Assembly (NCBI GenBank): GCA_002503825.1
Contig: DASP01000001.1
Span: 124,001 to 188,000, forward strand
DNA: 64,000 bases
From: Methanoregulaceae archaeon UBA467
GTDB lineage: Archaea > Halobacteriota > Methanomicrobia > Methanomicrobiales > Methanospirillaceae
Direction: 5' to 3'
Numbering within the stretch: the stretch's first letter is position 1; each line of letters starts with the position of its first letter. Shown in pieces: positions 48,732 to 57,568 of this stretch. The position numbers and the translations under genes were made by a program. The notes beneath the pieces were generated by a model that saw only the letters and a program-made list of their open reading frames with translations, made no database searches and was not told where the DNA came from.

Positions 48732-51512
48732 GTGAGCGGACCAGACATGGGGCAGCTTGAAAGCGACGCCCTTGCAGCTTGGGATCGTGCCTTTGAGGCC
48801 AACCCATCAGATCGTCAAAAATTTTATATTACGGTTGCATATCCGTATCCGAGTGGAGCCATGCATGTGGGCCATGGCCGTACCTATATCGTTCCTGACG
48901 TGATTGCACGTTTCTGGCGCATGCGGGGCAGGGAAGTTCTCTACCCGATGGCATTTCATGTCACCGGAGCGCCGGTTATCGGGATATCCAAACGGATAGC
49001 CCGTGGCGACCAAAAGGCAGTCACACTGTACCGCGATCTCTATAAAGTCCCGGAACAGACCCTGAAAGAGTTTGTCGATCCTCTTGCAATCGTCAGGCAT
49101 TTTTCAGAGGAATATGCACGGGTAATGAAGGAGTGCGGCCTTTCTATTGACTGGAGAAGACGTTTTACAACCGTTGACCCGACCTACAGCAAGTTCATTG
49201 AATGGCAGTGGAAACATCTTCATGAGGGGGGGCACGTCTTAAAAGGAGCACATCCTGTCCGCTATTGCCCGCAATGTGAGAACCCTGTCGGAGATCATGA
49301 CCTTCTGGAAGGCGACAAGGCAGAAATTCTGAAGTTTACCCTTGTGATGTTTTCATGGAACGGCGATCTCATCCCTACTGCCACGCTGCGTCCTGAAACA
49401 ATTTATGGTGTAACCAACCTCTGGGTAAACCCCGGGGTAACCTATGTGAGAGCTGTCGTTGACGGCAGGAGCTGGATTGTAAGCAGGGAGGCTGCTGAAA
49501 AAATCTCCTTACAGGATCACACCGTCGTTATTACAGACGAGATACCAGGGACTACCTTAACAGACCAGGAGGTTTCTCACCCGCTCTGTGGTAAAGTCCC
49601 GATTTTACCGGCAGATTTTGTTGATCCTGATATGGGGAGCGGAGTAGTCATGAGTGTCCCGGCCCATGCACCTTTTGATTATATAGCACTCCGTGACCTT
49701 CAGAGCCTGGGAAAATATACCGGTATCAGGCCGCTGGCCCTTATAAGCGTCCCGGGTTACGGGGAATTCCCTGCAAAAGACGCGGTGGAGCGGGCGGGAA
49801 TCGAAAACCAGTCCGATTCACGGATGGAAAGCCTGACACAGGAAGTCTACAGCGCAGAATTCAGCCATGGAAAACTCTTTGATAAATATGGCGGGGAGCC
49901 CGTACGTATTGCGAGAGATACTGTCGCAAAGCGCATGATCGAAGAGTATGGCTCCACCATAATGTTCGAGTTTGATACGCGATCAGTTGTATGCCGTTGT
50001 GGAAGCCAGGTGTTTGTGAAGATACTGCATGACCAGTGGTTCCTCCAGTACAGCGATCCTGAATGGAAAGAGCAGGTTGCAGACCACCTCAAAGACATGG
50101 CACTTGTCCCGCCTGAAGTCAGGGCTGAGTTCGAGAGGACGATTGACTGGCTGAAGGACTGGGCATGCACCCGGCGTGTCGGGCTCGGGACCCTCCTCCC
50201 GTGGGATCCGGCATGGCTTATCGAACCGTTAAGCGATTCGACCATATACATGGCATATTATACTATCGCTCACCGGATCAGGGAATTCTCTCCCGAACTG
50301 CTCACGCCCGAGGTTTTTGATTTCATCTTTCTCGGCAGGGAATCTCCGGAACTCCCTGATAAAGCCCGGCTTGAAGAGATCCGTGCAGAGTTCCTCTACT
50401 GGTATCCCTACAATTTCAGGTTTTCTGCAAAAGATCTCATATCAAATCACCTGACATTCCAGCTCTTCCACCACGTTGCCATATTCCCGCAGAGCCTTCT
50501 CCCGGAAGGGATGGTTGTGTTTGGAATGGGGCTTTTAAACGGAGCCAAGATGTCGTCTTCGAAAGGGAATGTGTTCCTGCTGGAAGATGCCGTGAGTGAG
50601 TTTGGAGCAGATACCGTACGTATGTTCCTTGTCGGGAGTGCAGAGCCCTGGCAGGACTTTGACTGGAGGAACGAACTTGTTGCATCGACACGAAAACAGA
50701 TCGAACGATTCTGGAATACTGTCAGTGAACTGGGGAACAGCACCGGAGAAAGTTCGGATATCGATACCTGGCTGATAAGCCGGCTCCAGTACCATATCAG
50801 GCGGACTACTGAAGCACTGGATAACTTCCAGACAAGGCAGGCCCTGCAGGAATCGTTCTATGCAATTGAATCGGACCTGAAATGGTACCGCAGGCGTGTA
50901 GCCGGGGCACCACACGGAAGCCGTCACCTGAAGGAGCTCTGTTCGGTATGGGTACGGCTCCTCGCGCCAATTATCCCCTTTACCTGCGAGTACCTCTGGA
51001 AAGAGCTCCATAAGGAGGGGCTCGTATCATTTGCAGAGTGGCCTGTTGCAGACGAGAAACTGGTGACACCTGACCTTGAACTGGCAGAAGAACTCCTTGC
51101 CCGGACGGTTGAAGATATTGAGTCCATACTGAAGATCATCCAGATAGAACCGGCTTCTATCTCAATTTACTACGCTCCGGGCTGGAAACAGGAGATCTTC
51201 TCAATGGTTGCCGGGGCAGAGGACAAAAACCTGGTCATTCGTGAGATCATGAAAAATGATTCCATGAAGAAACGCGGAAAAGAGGCGACTGATGCAACAC
51301 GGCAGTGTACGACGCTCATTCACCGTCTCCCACCGCAGCTGGTCGATCAGATTACTGCATCTGCTATTGACGAAAAATCCATATTTGAAAATGCGTGCTC
51401 ATTCCTTCAAAAAGAGTTCGGTGTACCGATAAAGGTATTCGATGCAGGTGAGAGCGTGCATGCAAAGGCATCATCTGCCCTCCCATTCAAACCGGCAATT
51501 GTGATAGAATAG
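48732..51512 (+). CDS. leuS: Leucyl-tRNA synthetase (archaeal type)
   Basis: A 926-residue class I synthetase. HVGH is at 45-48 within YPYPSGAMHVGHGRTY, the CP1 editing domain spans roughly 200-400 (TLRPETIYGVTN, VMSVPAHAPFDYIAL), and KMSSSK is near 606-611. The C-terminal domain contacts the tRNA. The start is a GTG at 48732 with GGAGAAGGTG before it. The stop abuts the stop of the convergent DUF5611 gene, with 0 nt between. Confidence 0.97.
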   Translation: MSGPDMGQLESDALAAWDRAFEANPSDRQKFYITVAYPYPSGAMHVGHGRTYIVPDVIARFWRMRGREVLYPMAFHVTGAPVIGISKRIARGDQKAVTLYRDLYKVPEQTLKEFVDPLAIVRHFSEEYARVMKECGLSIDWRRRFTTVDPTYSKFIEWQWKHLHEGGHVLKGAHPVRYCPQCENPVGDHDLLEGDKAEILKFTLVMFSWNGDLIPTATLRPETIYGVTNLWVNPGVTYVRAVVDGRSWIVSREAAEKISLQDHTVVITDEIPGTTLTDQEVSHPLCGKVPILPADFVDPDMGSGVVMSVPAHAPFDYIALRDLQSLGKYTGIRPLALISVPGYGEFPAKDAVERAGIENQSDSRMESLTQEVYSAEFSHGKLFDKYGGEPVRIARDTVAKRMIEEYGSTIMFEFDTRSVVCRCGSQVFVKILHDQWFLQYSDPEWKEQVADHLKDMALVPPEVRAEFERTIDWLKDWACTRRVGLGTLLPWDPAWLIEPLSDSTIYMAYYTIAHRIREFSPELLTPEVFDFIFLGRESPELPDKARLEEIRAEFLYWYPYNFRFSAKDLISNHLTFQLFHHVAIFPQSLLPEGMVVFGMGLLNGAKMSSSKGNVFLLEDAVSEFGADTVRMFLVGSAEPWQDFDWRNELVASTRKQIERFWNTVSELGNSTGESSDIDTWLISRLQYHIRRTTEALDNFQTRQALQESFYAIESDLKWYRRRVAGAPHGSRHLKELCSVWVRLLAPIIPFTCEYLWKELHKEGLVSFAEWPVADEKLVTPDLELAEELLARTVEDIESILKIIQIEPASISIYYAPGWKQEIFSMVAGAEDKNLVIREIMKNDSMKKRGKEATDATRQCTTLIHRLPPQLVDQITASAIDEKSIFENACSFLQKEFGVPIKVFDAGESVHAKASSALPFKPAIVIE

Positions 51513-51824
51513 TTATTCAACACTTTTTGCCTTTTTAACCCGTTCTTTTGTAGAATAACCGGTTACCGCATCGAGGTACTTCCGGAACCGCCTGTTTGTG
51601 TCAAGGATAGTCTCATCATCTGCATCAATATTTGATTCTGTGCGGACTATAATGGATTTTCCGTCCTTTCCTGTCACCACATCCAGGATTTTAAGCGCAC
51701 CAAACGATGTCTGGCAGTGATCTCCATTTTCCTGTATTTCACTCCCGAAACACAATTTCATCTGTTCAAGCACATTTTTCCTGAGATCTTTTGTAAAACC
51801 CCGCTTGATCTGATACTCTTGCAT
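51513..51824 (-). CDS. DUF5611-family protein
   Basis: A protein of 103 residues: MQEYQIKRGFTKDLRKNVLEQMKLCFGSEIQENGDHCQTSFGALKILDVVTGKDGKSIIVRTESN, then NRRFRKYLDAVTGYSTKERVKKAKSVE. This matches the methanogen family DUF5611 of unknown function. The ATG at 51824 is used; the open frame continues upstream within the next gene but without resemblance. It is convergent with leuS and divergent from the PAC2-type gene. Confidence 0.82.
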   Translation of the reverse strand: MQEYQIKRGFTKDLRKNVLEQMKLCFGSEIQENGDHCQTSFGALKILDVVTGKDGKSIIVRTESNIDADDETILDTNRRFRKYLDAVTGYSTKERVKKAKSVE

Positions 51825-51858
51825 AATACTTTTTATGTTGCCGAGATATGTTAATCTA
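51825..51858. promoter_or_regulatory. Compact divergent promoter between DUF5611 and the PAC2-type gene
   Basis: Only 34 nt separate the two start codons. Plus-strand CTTTTTATG (centred about 51833) lies about 26 nt before the PAC2 ATG at 51859; on the minus strand TTAACATATC (centred about 51851) is about 27 nt before the DUF5611 ATG at 51824. Both genes therefore could have leaderless messages from overlapping promoters, one lying on top of the other. Assigned by spacing. Confidence 0.45.
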
Positions 51859-52587
51859 ATGTCACCCGAACCAAATGTTGATATCAAGATATTCTCAAAG
51901 CCCCTGAAGAATGAAGGTTCTTCAGTGCTCATGGGATTTCCGGGAAGCGGGCTTGTGGGCAGTATTGCCCTTTCGTATATGGTTGAGCAGATGGAATTCG
52001 ACCAGATCGGGAGTATGAACAGTAAATATTTCCCACCTCTCGCAATGATGACAAAAGGAGTGATCAATGTCCCGGTGCGATTTTATGAACGTGATTTGAT
52101 TACCGCCATTGTTGCCGATATCCCTATTCACCCGATGATCTGCTATGAAGTGGCGAACGGAATAATGGACTGGCTCATGCCGTTCAAACCAAAAGAGGTG
52201 GTCACTATTGCGGGCATTATTACAAATGAACCTGAAAAGCGGGTATTTGGTGTTGCCACAACTGATGATGCCCTTCCACGGATAAAGGATGCGACCCAGA
52301 TACTGCCAATCGGATCCATATCCGGTATTGCCAGCAGTATCCTGACAGAATGTAAGATACGAAACATTGCAGCCTTTGGACTGCTCGGCGAGACTATAAA
52401 CGCTCCCGACCCGCGGGCATCGGCCGCTACTATCGATGTGTTGAACAAGATGTATTCACTTGAAATCGATACAAAGCCTCTTCTCGACCAGGCCGAAGAG
52501 ATCGAGTCTGCAATGCATAAACTTGCCGAACAGGTCCAGACTGCCGAAGGGATGCCAAAGAAAGACCAGCTTCCCATGTACGGGTGA
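51859..52587 (+). CDS. PAC2-type proteasome assembly chaperone-like protein
   Basis: A protein of 242 residues from the ATG at 51859. The PAC2 family signature is seen in SSVLMGFPGSGLVGSIALSYMVEQM, GSMNSKYFPPLAM, IVADIPIHPMICYEVANGI and IPGLLGETIN-like FGLLGETINAPDPRASAATIDVLNKM. The C terminus is charged and coiled. In eukaryotes PAC2 helps assemble the 20S core; the archaeal role is not proven. TATA-like box 26 nt upstream; leaderless start likely. It is followed directly by DUF473. Confidence 0.9.
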   Translation: MSPEPNVDIKIFSKPLKNEGSSVLMGFPGSGLVGSIALSYMVEQMEFDQIGSMNSKYFPPLAMMTKGVINVPVRFYERDLITAIVADIPIHPMICYEVANGIMDWLMPFKPKEVVTIAGIITNEPEKRVFGVATTDDALPRIKDATQILPIGSISGIASSILTECKIRNIAAFGLLGETINAPDPRASAATIDVLNKMYSLEIDTKPLLDQAEEIESAMHKLAEQVQTAEGMPKKDQLPMYG

Positions 52588-52592
52588 ATACC

Positions 52593-52985
52593 ATGATCTG
52601 TTATGCACTAACCGGAATCGCTCCCGAAGTTATCACGGAACTCAGACAGGGTAAACCACGCACGCTTGAGCTGCAGAGTACTCCCAATGTTGTCACCCTT
52701 GCAGGTATAGACGCAGGCTCCCCTGTTTTTATGACGTCTGTGGATATGGAAGATCTTATCGCCGGAGATTCGGGAATAATTGCTGAGGCAATATCAATCA
52801 GCATCACCATGAAAAGAATTGTTGAATTTACGCAGGGGCTCCATTATGAAGAAAGGGAGAGGATGTCTGCGCGGATAAAAGTCAGGTGTATCGGCACCTC
52901 GACGGTGAAGAGCGTCACTCATGAAGGGGTAATTAAACCAATTACCGTCGATATCGTAAAATCGACCTGCTTCCATGCCGGATAG
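52593..52985 (+). CDS. DUF473-family protein
   Basis: A 130-residue protein: MICYALTGIAPEVITELRQGKPRTLELQSTPNVVTLAG, PVFMTSVDMEDLIAGDSGIIAEA, YEERERMSARIKVRCIGTSTVK. This is the archaeal DUF473 family of unknown function. The ATG at 52593 is preferred over an upstream in-frame GTG at 52584 because GGTGAATACC lies between them. The gene follows the PAC2-type gene, likely one operon. Weak T-rich runs at 53028-53041 may end the transcript. Confidence 0.85.
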   Translation: MICYALTGIAPEVITELRQGKPRTLELQSTPNVVTLAGIDAGSPVFMTSVDMEDLIAGDSGIIAEAISISITMKRIVEFTQGLHYEERERMSARIKVRCIGTSTVKSVTHEGVIKPITVDIVKSTCFHAG

Positions 52986-53027
52986 GGGCAGGTGTACGTT
53001 ATCCGGTATCAATATCCCAAAAAGCCC

Positions 53028-53041
53028 TTTTTCACATTTTT
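53028..53041 (+). terminator. T-rich runs after DUF473
   Basis: Two T5 runs (CCTTTTTCACATTTTTG) about 43-56 nt after the DUF473 stop, without a strong hairpin. Archaeal termination can occur on oligo-T stretches alone, so this is a plausible but weak call. Confidence 0.35.
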
Positions 53042-53149
53042 GATTTCGCTGATCCGGAATGTTCAGGGGATTCATCCCTGCGTTCTTTTCCCACTGAACA
53101 CCCGGAATTCAGGGAGGATCTGCCTGTACATTCCGCAGGATTGACTCAA

Positions 53150-53300
53150 GGCAGGATTGCATGTGATTCTGTTTTTTTAGAACGTAGCACGGTCCCGGTT
53201 GCATTGCGGGGGCGCACACATATGATCATGGGTATCAGCCCCGGGAATGTCGCGATGAGGAGTGTAACGAAAGCTGAATAGTGAGAGAACAGGAAGGATT
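53150..53300 (+). repeat. Dispersed intergenic repeat, copy A
   Basis: Blocks in order: GGCAGGATTG, a T7 run in CTGTTTTTTTAGAACG, then the 114-nt core starting GCACGGTCCC at 53187, CGCACACATATGATC, CAGCCCCGGGAATG, CGCGATGAGGAG and TGAGAGAACAGGAAGG. The core aligns to copy B (57611-57725) with about 21 substitutions and one single-base gap, and to copy C with similar divergence. Its 3' end continues with TTTCAACAG, also in copy C. Confidence 0.8.
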
Positions 53301-53484
53301 TCAACAGAACGCGCTATGAGCCTTCACGGCCCACAAATGAGCATAAAAAAGGAGGGCAGGTGAATATTAACCGGACTTTTTCGTACCGCATATAAAATTC
53401 AATCATATCTTCCCGGTGCAGCGGCGCGGTCTTCCTGCAGGAGCGAGAATTAATTATGAAGTAGCCCAAATATTTCTGCTGCGT

Positions 53485-53559
53485 GGGCTTGTGGCTTAGC
53501 TTGGATAGAGCGCCGGGCTTCTAACCCGGATGTCGAGGGTTCGAATCCCTCCAGGCCCG
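53485..53559 (+). tRNA. tRNA-Arg (anticodon TCT)
   Basis: The 75-nt sequence begins GGGCTTG and ends CAGGCCC plus a G discriminator, pairing over 7 bp with one T-G. The anticodon stem CCGGG/CCCGG encloses CTTCTAA, giving TCT. The T arm is GAGGG-TTCGAAT-CCCTC. No intron and no encoded CCA. It is followed by TTTTT and by two perfect inverted repeats. Confidence 0.95.
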
Positions 53560-53565
53560 TTTTTC

Positions 53566-53612
53566 CTGAAATAATTTCAGTTTAATCTCCGCTGATGAAC
53601 ATTATTCATCAG
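53566..53612. repeat. Two perfect inverted repeats just after tRNA-Arg
   Basis: CTGAAATAATTTCAG at 53566-53580 has 7-bp arms around one base; CTGATGAA and TTCATCAG at 53592-53599 and 53605-53612 have 8-bp arms and a 5-nt loop. Both begin with CTGA. They could be 3' processing or termination signals of the tRNA transcript, or sites used by an integrated element. Confidence 0.5.
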
Positions 53613-53938
53613 ACCACCCGCGTTATTACCGGGATTTCCGGATTTGACTGATATCATCCGGCAGGGATACCCTCGCGGTTCACATGCGTTCCACGCCTGC
53701 GGCACCGGTTCGTTTTTAAAAAAAATTGTCCTGCATATTTTTCTACTCCCGTCATGGAAATGCTCTCAAATCCAGAAAAGAGAGCGATCTCTGATCCAGG
53801 GACCTCCCCGGTGACCTGAAACCTGTAGTTCGTTCCCGGGTTCAGTCGTATTTACCTGCCGCAAGGATACGGTCCTGATACAAACCGGGCATTTTCCTCC
53901 ATATCTCACCTGTTTGTCAGGCGTGATCCGGAGTAACT

Positions 53939-53957
53939 TTAAATATTACTTAAGTAT
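53939..53957 (+). promoter_or_regulatory. TATA-like region of the surface-protein gene
   Basis: TTTAAATATTACTTAAG includes a good TATA box and the small palindrome ACTTAAGT. A start near 53970 would give a leader of roughly 90 nt before the ATG at 54061, longer than for most genes here. Assigned by composition. Confidence 0.45.
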
Positions 53958-54060
53958 ACCTCACAGATATTCATCCACCTGGCAGGGAGAGCGCCCGTCT
54001 GCCTGTAAAATCCGGTCGGGAAGCCTCCATTCAGGGTGAATGGCATAAAAGGTGGCAAAA

Positions 54061-57000
54061 ATGGTGCGCAGTACTCCGCTTAAGCGTAGCGCAGGGTATA
54101 TCTCGGGAGTATCGGATTATTCCCGGTGTATTTCTGTTTCGGGAATCATTGCTGCAGTTCTTCTGATTTTTTTCTGCGGGGCTGTATCTGCTGATACAAC
54201 AGTGAATGATGTTGTATTAACCGTATCTCCGGGAATTGCAGGGGAATCTCAGTTATGGAATGTCTCGTTTCACATCAACCAGGGTCTTGTAAATGAGACA
54301 AACGGGTTTTTTATAACATTTGACCAGAGTTTCGTGGTCGATGATCCATTCGATCCTGAATGTATAACGGTATGGTCAGACGGCTGTTCAGCCCACCCGC
54401 ACCGGGTGATAATAATTCATAATCCCAACGCGAGTTACCCGTTATACCAGCCGGGTACTACCACGGTGAAGTTCAACAACCCCATGGATATCCCGTTCAA
54501 CAGCGACGTGCTTATCAGCTTTTCATGCGGCGTTCACACAGACTGCCCGATCAACTGTTCAGGGTATCATGTATGGGCCAATACCGATGTGGAATCATAT
54601 CCGGTGGAAAGCAATTATGTGTATATCAGTGTCCCTGTTACAGCCGGTGCCGGCAATAACGGCCTGGTTCAATCCCCGGACGGTATCCTGAGTCCGCCCG
54701 ACCATACACAGGTCTTTAGCTGCGGTTCCGAACCTGTGTATTCGATAATCCCTGATTCGTCTTATTATATCCAGGACGTCACGGTCAATGGCATATCAGT
54801 AGTCGATGATCCCAATTACATACTCTACCCGGATGGCCATGCAGAATATGTATTTGATCCGCTTCACTGCGACCAGTTCATTTATGCAGGCTTTGAATTT
54901 GAAATCCCGCCACCTGACCTGTATAAGACCACTTCAGATTCCATCGTTACGCCAGGCTCTATATATCACTACACCATCGGATACAACAACCCGAATGAAC
55001 TACTTTACACGGGGGTTTTCATAACAGACCCCCTGCCAGAGGAAGTTGACTTTATTTCCGCTTCAGGAAACTACACACTTGAAGGGCGGACTGTTAGATG
55101 GGACATTGGATCCCTCCTGCCGTTCCAGTCAGGGAACGTTACACTCATGGCGATGGTGAATGGTTCTGCACCGGCAGGAGCTTTCCTGAACTGCGCAATG
55201 ATGCATACAGACCAGTCAGGGCCCGTCGAAAACTGCACTGAAGTCACGGTCATCATTCCCCCGGTCATCACAAAGACCGCACCGGCTGATGTTGTCGCCC
55301 CTGCCGAGACCTTTACCTATTCCATTACGTATGAAAACCCGAATTCCGTCAGCCTTACAGGTGCATCCATCACCGATGCCATACCCGCCGATCTGGTCTT
55401 TTTGGATGCCCCGGGCGGGTCTTACAATAATGGTACCGTCACATGGTCCCTCGGTACACTCGCTCCTAATGAGACAGGCACCGTTACACTGACCGTCCAT
55501 GTTGGGTATCTCGTTCCGCCTGGTACTGATATCATAAACTGTGCATCGATGTATACAGACCTGTTTGAGCCTGTTGAGAATTGCACGGATGTCAGGGTCC
55601 TCTTCATACCGGTCATAAATAAGACTGCTCCGGCTGAACTGGTCTTACCCGGTGAGACATTCACCTATTCTATTGCATATGAAAACCCGAATTCTGTCAG
55701 CCTTACCGGCGTATCCCTCACCGACTATATTGAACCAGATCTCGTCTTCGTCAATGCAACAGGGAACTGGTCCTTTGAAGATGACGTCGTCACATGGCCT
55801 CTCGGGACGCTCGCTCCCAATGAGACGGGTACAGTCACTCTGACCGTCAGCGTTATGACCGACGTTTCACCGGGTACTGAGATCCTGAACTGTGCAGAAC
55901 TCGGGTCAGACCAGTTTGAAGAACCGGTTTTTGACTGCACTGACGTCACAGTCGTCGTTCCTCCCCTCCTTGAAAAGACTGCACCGGCTGAACTGGTCGC
56001 ACCCGGCGAGACATTCACCTATTCCATCGCGTATGAAAACCCGAATTCCGTCAACATTACCGGTGCATTACTTACCGACGCCATTCCTGCTAATCTCACC
56101 TTTGTGAATGCAACAGGGGACTGGTCCTTTGATGACGACGTCGTCATATGGCCTCTTGGAACACTCGCTCCCAATGAGACGGGTACCGTCACCCTGACCG
56201 CCAGTGTGAAGACCGACGTTGTACCAGGCCTTGTCATCTGGAACTGTGCAGTACTCGAAACTGACCGGTTTGAACCGGTTCTGGCCTGCACTGACGTCAC
56301 GGTCATCATTCGCCCGCTCATTACAAAGACTGCACCGGTTGATATTGTCGGGCCCGGTGAGATCTTCACCTACACCATAGCTTATGAAAACCCGGATAGC
56401 GTCAACCTTACCGGCGTATCCATCACCGATATCATTCCACCAGATCTTGTCTTTGTGAATGCAACAGGGGACTGGTCTTTTGTGGACGACACCGTCACAT
56501 GGTCTCTCGGAACACTCGCTCCTGATGAGACTGGCACCGTTACATTGACCGTCAGCGTTATGACCGACGTTCCAGCGGGTACCGTCATCATGAACTGTGC
56601 AGAACTCCTCACAGACCAGTTTGAGCCGGTTACAGACTGCACCGACGTTACCGTTGAAGGATGTACTCCGACCGTCGAACTTACAAAAGTCTCCTCAAGG
56701 GAAGAAGTCGCACCCGGGGAATCGTTCATCTACACGATCAGGTACAAAAACTCCTGCGAGTGCGGGCCGATAACCGGAGTGGTTGTTCGCGACCACCTGC
56801 CTGACGAGGTAATATTTGTCTCTGCAACGCATAGCGGCGTCTATGATGGAAATAACGTCACATGGTCACTGGGGACGGTTGAAGCATGTGAAGAAGGAGA
56901 ATTAAATATAGTCGTCCGCGTCCCGCTCATAGCCGTGGATCCGAGGGTGACTAATATTGCAACGCTCTTCTATAACCCGGGTAAATTCCTGACTGCAACT

Positions 57001-57438
57001 GCAGATACAATAATTGACCCGTCCAGGATACCTGATCCGAGAAATGTACTGGTATACCCGCCGGTACCAAAATTCGTTTCAATACCAAAATCAGGAACAG
57101 CACCGCTTTATGTGCGTTTCATTGACTTCTCCTCAGGTAAGCCCACCTCATGGTTATGGGACTTTGGAGATAACACGACTTCCTGGCTGAAGAACCCGAG
57201 ACATGTCTATACCACCCCCGGTAGTTACACCGTCACCCTGACGGCCACAAATGACTGGGGCGCCAACACCACTATTCACAATAGTGAAATACAGGTAAAT
57301 AACCCCATTTTTATAAGCGGACCTCAGGTTCAACCGACAGACAACCAGTCAACTCAGTCGACCGGCACAAATTACACAAGTCCTTATGACAGGTTTGTCA
57401 GGACCGGAAAATCACCATTTTCGAGCTTATTCGGGTGA
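54061..57438 (+). CDS. Large secreted surface protein with six DUF11 repeats and a PKD domain
   Basis: A protein of 1,125 residues from the ATG at 54061 (AGGTGG just upstream; an in-frame GTG at 54052 would add three residues). A signal segment IIAAVLLIFFCGAVSA ends near residue 44. About 240 residues of a cysteine-containing N-terminal region are followed by six DUF11-type beta-sandwich repeats of 115-120 residues, each beginning with a KTAPAD or KTAPAE-like segment and containing SLGTLAPNETGTVTLTV, then a PKD domain (WLWDFGDNTTSW, YTTPGSYTVTLTATND). Many NxT/NxS sites suggest glycosylation. No C-terminal TM helix or sorting motif is seen, so the attachment mode is unclear. Likely a cell-surface adhesin or sheath protein. 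Confidence 0.88.
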   Translation: MVRSTPLKRSAGYISGVSDYSRCISVSGIIAAVLLIFFCGAVSADTTVNDVVLTVSPGIAGESQLWNVSFHINQGLVNETNGFFITFDQSFVVDDPFDPECITVWSDGCSAHPHRVIIIHNPNASYPLYQPGTTTVKFNNPMDIPFNSDVLISFSCGVHTDCPINCSGYHVWANTDVESYPVESNYVYISVPVTAGAGNNGLVQSPDGILSPPDHTQVFSCGSEPVYSIIPDSSYYIQDVTVNGISVVDDPNYILYPDGHAEYVFDPLHCDQFIYAGFEFEIPPPDLYKTTSDSIVTPGSIYHYTIGYNNPNELLYTGVFITDPLPEEVDFISASGNYTLEGRTVRWDIGSLLPFQSGNVTLMAMVNGSAPAGAFLNCAMMHTDQSGPVENCTEVTVIIPPVITKTAPADVVAPAETFTYSITYENPNSVSLTGASITDAIPADLVFLDAPGGSYNNGTVTWSLGTLAPNETGTVTLTVHVGYLVPPGTDIINCASMYTDLFEPVENCTDVRVLFIPVINKTAPAELVLPGETFTYSIAYENPNSVSLTGVSLTDYIEPDLVFVNATGNWSFEDDVVTWPLGTLAPNETGTVTLTVSVMTDVSPGTEILNCAELGSDQFEEPVFDCTDVTVVVPPLLEKTAPAELVAPGETFTYSIAYENPNSVNITGALLTDAIPANLTFVNATGDWSFDDDVVIWPLGTLAPNETGTVTLTASVKTDVVPGLVIWNCAVLETDRFEPVLACTDVTVIIRPLITKTAPVDIVGPGEIFTYTIAYENPDSVNLTGVSITDIIPPDLVFVNATGDWSFVDDTVTWSLGTLAPDETGTVTLTVSVMTDVPAGTVIMNCAELLTDQFEPVTDCTDVTVEGCTPTVELTKVSSREEVAPGESFIYTIRYKNSCECGPITGVVVRDHLPDEVIFVSATHSGVYDGNNVTWSLGTVEACEEGELNIVVRVPLIAVDPRVTNIATLFYNPGKFLTATADTIIDPSRIPDPRNVLVYPPVPKFVSIPKSGTAPLYVRFIDFSSGKPTSWLWDFGDNTTSWLKNPRHVYTTPGSYTVTLTATNDWGANTTIHNSEIQVNNPIFISGPQVQPTDNQSTQSTGTNYTSPYDRFVRTGKSPFSSLFG
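54907..57020 (+). repeat. Tandem DUF11-coding repeat units
   Basis: Six tandem units inside the surface-protein gene, with periods of about 348-360 nt; the KTAPAD/E-type segment of units 2 to 6 begins at about 55273, 55621, 55975, 56326 and 56686. Units 3 to 5 share nearly identical DNA stretches such as CTCGCTCCCAATGAGACGGG. Repeat identity at the DNA level makes copy-number change by recombination likely. Confidence 0.85.
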
Positions 57439-57568
57439 TGTGCCGGTATCAGATTTTAATTTTTAATGGCTCTGTTAAATCCTCATTTCGATAAGCCCTG
57501 TTCGATCCATTTCTCTGACAGGTGGGGTTTTACCCCTGCCCGCCCCGCGCCGCTGGGGATGGTCTGCA

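Larger units (their letters stand above)
52986..53484. other. Intergenic region with repeat copy A
   Basis: A 499-nt stretch without a supported gene. It holds the T-rich runs at 53028-53041 (possible terminator of the DUF473 operon), repeat copy A (53150-53300, weakly extending to about 53353), and the promoter region of tRNA-Arg (A/T-rich AGAATTAATTATGA near 53446). Nothing else recognised. Confidence 0.6.
53560..54060. other. Intergenic region after tRNA-Arg with two inverted repeats and the surface-protein promoter
   Basis: A 501-nt stretch with no supported gene. It contains the palindrome CTGAAAT-A-ATTTCAG (53566-53580), the hairpin CTGATGAA-CATTA-TTCATCAG (53592-53612), an A/T-rich run near 53715-53727, and the TATA-like region TTTAAATATTACTTAAG near 53939. 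The minus strand near 53690-53735 faintly resembles the repeat family. Leader of about 90 nt before the surface-protein gene. Confidence 0.6.

Noticed and set aside
53690..53735. Possible fourth copy of the dispersed repeat on the minus strand
   Set aside because: A T-rich run followed by GGTGCCG and CGTGGAACGCA is suggestive, but blocks and spacing do not hold and the core is missing.
53485..57438. Integrated mobile element at tRNA-Arg
   Set aside because: No integrase, transposase or duplicate of the tRNA 3' end is seen; only flanking repeats and hairpins remain, so it is kept as a question under findings.
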